A stretch of DNA of 64,000 nucleotides, taken from Physcomitrium patens. Lineage: Eukaryota; Streptophyta; Bryopsida; Funariales; Funariaceae. The DNA lies in assembly GCF_000002425.4 (NCBI RefSeq), contig NC_037254.1, positions 24,732,276-24,796,275 on the forward strand, written 5' to 3'. Position numbers and translations under genes: made by a program. Position 1 is the stretch's first letter. Every line of letters starts with the position of its first letter. This document shows, one piece after another, positions 59,677 through 64,000 of this stretch. The notes below the pieces were generated by a model. That model was given only the letters and a program-made list of their open reading frames with translations. It did not search any database and was not told the origin of the DNA.

Positions 59677-60215
59677 ACAACATATCACAACTTTATTATT
59701 TAAATATAATGTAATTATAAAGTATTCTATATTATTAGCAACAAAAATGGTGATTTCTACAACAACATTTAGAAAACTTCAAATAAATTAAGCTCTTTAT
59801 ACAAATATTTTATTTAATTATGTTATAATTTTAATATTAGTTCATATTAATAATTTTTATATTTTCTTTCTCTCTCCCCAGTTTGTGCTGTTGCTTCTTA
59901 TACTTTTGATCATTTTATCACTTTATTATTTTTTCTTTCTATGTATGTAATAAAGCAATAACCTTACTAATATTATATTTGATTTTTTTTATTGTTGAAT
60001 ATCTAAACTTAGATAGACATGAAAGGTCATGCATAGATAAAAAATGTAGAATTAAACAACTTTTATTAGTACTTTTTTGGTGACATTAACAAAACTTAGT
60101 ATAAGAAATTTTTGTAGAATATGATTTTTTGCAATGCTAGTAAACATTAGTGCATGAACAAAGTAGAAGGTGAAGACATCCTCTAAATTATAATCTATCT
60201 TTATGTCATATATGG
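59677..60215. other. AT-rich spacer, probably decayed retroelement
   Basis: No domain recognised. It lies between the truncated element 9 and element 7, and directly upstream (across elements 7 and 8) of chromovirus gag sequence, so it may include LTR or early gag of that relic. ATGG at 60212-60215 is the left duplication of element 7. Confidence 0.5.
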
Positions 60216-61546
60216 TATCGTGTTGTGGTTCGGCTACTATATGAAAATAATATAATTATGTACTAAATATATAATTTATTAAGTAACATGATGAGAGCCA
60301 TGTTACTAGATTTTAGTTGGTTGTAGAATATAATTTGATTATTACCTTGAGAAGAGGTTGTTTAAAAAGATTATTATAGAATTTGTATAATTTTAATTTT
60401 CTTTTTGATAGTGGATTTTAAGATTGGTTTTGATTGATAGTAACTTCTAAATATTTAGAGTCACCTTTATTAGACATTGGTGACATTTGAAAAGTTATTT
60501 TGGTTCTTTATTTGATATTTAGAGTATAAATTATGTAAATCTTATAATAAAAAGCATTGAAGAAGGATTTTTATAGCAAAGAGAGTAATTAAGGTACCAA
60601 TATAGATGAATGGAAATAGATGATGAAAATTTCCATTCCTAATAGTCAAAAATCATGACCAATGGGCTTTGAGGAGGCTATCGAGGCGATATTAGGGATT
60701 AGGATTAATTTTTTGGAGTCAGTCAAGCTTTGAAGGTTAGGATCAGCAAGTTTAGGTTTTTGGCTATGGTTTTGGTACAAATCTTATATAGTTTGGAGTT
60801 TAGATGAAGGAGATATAGGCGCTCAAAGTTAAGGTAATGATTTGGAAGCTACTGTCACTCTTTTTGGCATAATGCATGCGTATAGAGGGCAATTTAGAAT
60901 CTACGATTGCGACTAGAGAGAGCACTTTTGCAGCTATTTTTTGTACATATTGCTTATTAGATTCCAAGTTAAAGTAAAATAAGAATTGGATTTTGAAGTC
61001 AGTACATGCAATCTAAGGGTAGTAATTGACCCGATTTGCTAGTGGTTGTGTCTTGAGCTATATCTTGCGCAATTTGATAATGTTTTGGCTCAAAATTTCA
61101 AGAAATGTGTATATTCATATTAATAAACTTTATATATAAGTATAATGACATTTGAGTATTGGATTCTTGAGATATTAAGAAAATAAAGCTCGGGTGCTTG
61201 TAAATTAGGAATTAGAGCATCTGCTAGGGTTTCTTAGATGCTAGAAGATCGGGAGTGAATTTACAATTGGTTTTTTTTGTGATAAAACTTAACGGTGAAT
61301 TCTACCTATTCTATAAATTTTAGACAAAATAAATAGTTAGATCAAGAGTTATGAATTTCTAAAGTTCAGAAAGAGAAAACCTTTTGCGGAAAAAATATGT
61401 TTTGAAGGGATTTTGTTAAATTTTGAGTTTTATGCAAAATAAAGGAGATTTGGAAGCTAAGACAAGATTCATATAAAGTTTTAAGCTACACTCTCTATAG
61501 CTAGATACCAAGTATATTTCTAGATAGCAAATCATATTATATGACA
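60216..61546 (+). mobile_element. NCGN element 7 (type I, 1331 bp)
   Basis: Starts TATCGTGTTGTGG (TGTCG with a G-to-A change) and ends AATCATATTATATGACA. Left tetramer ATGG (60212-60215), right ACGG (61547-61550), a duplication with one C/T change. The first hairpin (60609-60637) reads AATGGAAAT and ATTTCCATT: both arms changed relative to element 6 and pairing is kept. No coding region. Confidence 0.87.
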
Positions 61547-61550
61547 ACGG

Positions 61551-63179
61551 TGTCGTGATGTAACATAGCTAACAAGTGAAAGGGTGAAGAAAATATCATG
61601 TTTTCAGGATCTCACTTCAAAAATATTATAGCAAATTATCTTGGAAAAATAGATATTAGTCAAAGGGTAGAAAAATTAAAGGTGCTAATGCTGCCTTTTT
61701 ACAAATTATGCTTCTATTTACTTTGTAAGGCCATAAATAAGACAAAACAAGGTAGATTAGAAAAATAAAGGATATAGGCATATATAGGGAGGAATTAGGA
61801 GTGCAAATTAGTAAAAATTACCTCAAGAAGATGAAAGTTGATACCCGAAGAGAATCGGTTATGAACCTGGGTCAAAATCAGATCCTGAGGCACGAAACTG
61901 CGCTCTGACGGCGACTCAAGGGTTTTTTGGAAGTTCAGAGAGCCGAATTAGAGAGAAGACTTGTGGAGGGATTTTTGAGAGGTGATTTTGTATCGTTTGG
62001 ATCAGTATTGGATTTTTGAGGGATTTTCAAAGCGAGTGATGTTCTCTGTTAATTCAGATCTTTGAGAAATAAAACCAGTTTACAAATGTTTGGATTTTGT
62101 GTCTTTTGTAGCATTTTTATGGATAAAAATTTAGAGACTTATTGGTTTGCTTGTTGTGAATGTGTGTAAGAGATTTGAGGTCAATTAAATGGCTAGATCG
62201 ATACATATGAAGGTTTTTGTGGGCTAAGGTCTCGAGATTTTGGATTTTGAGGACCAGTAAGGTTTTCGTAGATATCTAGCAATTTGCCAAATGGATTGGA
62301 GAGATTTTTGGTTTATCAGTAGAAGACTTGAATTCATATATGCAAGTAAAATTTGGAAGCAATCAAATGGTAGAAAAAGGAGATATCAGTGCTAGAAGTT
62401 GGTATTAAGATTGGAGAAGGAAAGACCAGCCCACATCCGAGCGGAATTTTGAGGTCATTGACTAATTAGAAAGTGCAATTTTCTTTAAAATTTGTGTGCT
62501 AGTTTCTAACTTAAACTCTAAGAAATGTGCAAATTTTGAATTACAATCAACGGTTCAATCTTTAGTAATTTATTTTTCAAATCTATGATTAAGGTTTGGT
62601 TTGGATTAGGAATTGATTAGGATTTAGGATTAGATTTTAATTAGGATTTGGTTTAGGGTTTAGGATTTATTAGGATTAAGATATGGTTTAGGATTTGGTT
62701 TAGGATTTAGGGTTAGAATTTGGTTAGGATTTGGTTTAGGATTTAAGATTTATTAGAGTTAGGATATGGTTTAGGATTTGATTTAAGATTTAGGGTTTAG
62801 GATTTGGTTTTGGATTTGATTTAGGATTTAGGGTTTGAATTAGGATTTAGATTAGGATTTAGGATTTATCTAGGATTTGATTAAGGTTGGATTAGAATTA
62901 GGTTTTGGTTAGAATTTAAGGTTCTATTAGATTTTTGTTAGGATTTGACTAAGTTTCTTTAATATTCTTTTATATTTCTTTAGGATTTTCTTGTGTTTCT
63001 TTTATAACTTCAATAAAATTTAATTGAGCTTGTTTAATGTTTGATTATGATTGTTAACATTTAATTATAAATTTTTTATAATCCTATTGGATTGTTAGGA
63101 CCTTTTGTTGTAATTTTCTTTTACCTTTCACAGCCAGGTACTAGCTGCAATCTCAAGTAAGACTTCGCGTAATATGACA
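61551..63179 (+). mobile_element. NCGN element 8 (type II, 1629 bp), directly next to element 7
   Basis: Starts TGTCGTGATGTAAC and ends TCGCGTAATATGACA. Both flanks are ACGG (61547-61550 and 63180-63183), a perfect 4-bp duplication. Only those four bases separate it from element 7, so it landed on the same site. The interior matches element 4, including the TTTAGGG-like array. No coding region. Confidence 0.87.
62580..62945 (+). repeat. Degenerate TTTAGGG/GGATTTGGTT array inside NCGN element 8
   Basis: About 360 bp of irregular TTTAGGATTTGG and TTTAGGGTTTAGG units, the counterpart of 52495-52800. The G-rich strand is the same strand of the element in both copies. Confidence 0.8.
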
Positions 63180-63183
63180 ACGG

Positions 63184-64000
63184 ATTAATCAATTTGAATA
63201 TAAGGTATAACATTCAAAATTTATTATTGATAATATCGAAAATAAAATCTTTGAAAGAATTTATTGCTTAGGTCATTGCATGCAACAATCAATTATTTAA
63301 ATGGCACCAAGAACAAAAATTTGAGTAGAGATGAGGCAGTCAAGTAATTACAAAAGCTTTTAATATTTCAAAAACTTATTTATCAAGGCTTGAATCAATA
63401 CAAATTGATACCATATATTTTAAATCCTTCACTAAGTAAAAAAAGACTTGACATCATTAAAAAGATATGTGCTTATATTGTAGAGAAGCTAAGCACACTA
63501 TTCAATATTATTGAAAGAAGCAATGTAATTACAAAGTAATGAGTATAATTGCTTAAGAAGACAATGTACTAAAAAATAAGTTTTTTTAACTATAATAAGA
63601 ATTGTGCAGCTTGAATTAAATATAATTCCTATTAAAAGACCTATTCTTTTTTCCAATTCCTCACCCTATTATATAATGGATGTATATTTAAGACCTAAAA
63701 ATCACAAAGTCTTTGCATTATAAGATTCTAGAACCTCAGATTGTTTTATAGACAAAGGCTTTATTAAGAAATAAGAAATATCTTTAATCAAAAAAACTAA
63801 ATCTATACATAAAGAAGTCATAGATGGTCAATTGTTATATGGAGGAGATATTATTTATAAGATTGTTTCTTTAGATGTAACAATAAAAGATCATAATAGT
63901 GTAGTAATACTTAATTTGATAAGATCTCCCTTTAGTCTAGTTATTATATGATTATAGTGATTAAAAAAATATAACTCTTAGATAGATTGGATTTTTTTTA
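63184..64000 (+). pseudogene. Chromovirus gag and protease relic, running off the window
   Basis: Gag starts right after element 8's duplication (INQFEYKV). A zinc knuckle near 63,470-63,525 reads CLYCREAKHTIQYY: C-x2-C-x4-H kept, last Cys changed to Tyr. Protease starts near 63,660; its active site is decayed (DSRT for DSGA), with EVIDGQLLYGGDI and NLIRSPFSLVII downstream. The gag resembles that of the minus-strand relic at 17-21 kb more than that of copies A, B and E. The rest of pol lies beyond 64,000. Confidence 0.85.

Noticed and set aside
60216..63179. Elements 7 and 8 as the two LTRs of one retrotransposon, or as one composite element
   Set aside because: Their interiors differ (type I against type II), they abut with only ACGG between, and type I and type II copies occur separately elsewhere in the window.
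1..64000. CRISPR arrays, rRNA, tRNA genes, organellar gene insertions, bacterial operons
   Set aside because: No regularly spaced identical repeats, no rRNA motif, no tRNA with a recognisable T-arm (GGTTCGAATCC-type), and no plastid or mitochondrial gene was seen. Short or diverged tRNAs could be missed by eye.

Overview
The window looks like nuclear DNA of a land plant, probably a non-seed plant such as a moss. The one intact gene is a light-harvesting chlorophyll a/b protein with high third-position GC, sitting in a small GC-rich island. Everything around it is very AT-rich DNA made largely of decayed LTR retrotransposons. The bryophyte assignment is an inference from the Lhcb sequence style, the GC contrast and the chromovirus types; no marker settles the species.

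Layout. 1-5.2 kb: AT-rich DNA starting with a 10-bp AT satellite, no recognisable gene. 5.2-6.9 kb: a Ty1/copia remnant (reverse transcriptase, RNase H, start of the 3' LTR). 6.9-8.9 kb: an unassigned block of ordinary base composition. 8.9-17.1 kb: AT-rich, microsatellites, no gene recognised. 17.1-20.8 kb: a minus-strand chromovirus relic that has lost RNase H. 20.8-22.8 kb: two minisatellites. 22.8-25.7 kb: the GC island with the two-exon Lhcb gene on the minus strand and its promoter. 25.7-28.2 kb: AT-rich, nothing recognised.

28.2-59.2 kb is one large nest of transposons. The base layer is a non-chromovirus (Tat/Athila-like) Ty3/gypsy relic, now in three pieces (28.2-29.8, 35.7-36.15 and 56.85-59.2 kb). 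Two chromoviruses lie in it: copy A (29837-35674, 5' truncated) and copy B (36151-56852). Copy B was hit by a third chromovirus, copy E (40372-48132, duplication GTTTA/GTTTC). Copies B and E also carry six insertions of a separate family of 0.9-1.7 kb elements, called NCGN elements here: one at 37448, one at 42308 inside E, and others at 48257, 50098, 51449 and 53461. With the insertions removed, copies B and E have almost equal core lengths of about 6.39 and 6.42 kb. 59.2-64 kb holds three more NCGN elements, two of them back to back, and the gag-protease part of another chromovirus that leaves the window.

How the parts fit. Copies A, B and E share one plan: LTR, primer-binding site, gag, protease, reverse transcriptase, RNase H, integrase, chromodomain, an extra 140-codon reading frame, polypurine tract, LTR. 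Three things deserve attention. (1) The site next to the 5' LTR is complementary to the predicted 5' end of the element's own RNA, the Tf1 type of self-priming, and not to a tRNA. (2) The reading frame between pol and the 3' LTR is held at 423 nt in two separately decayed copies. (3) The NCGN elements have TGTCR...YGACA ends and 4-bp target duplications centred on CG. All the retroelement genes are dead; most stops look like C-to-T or G-to-A changes, as expected from deamination of methylated cytosine. All reading was by eye: no alignment, profile search or statistics were run.
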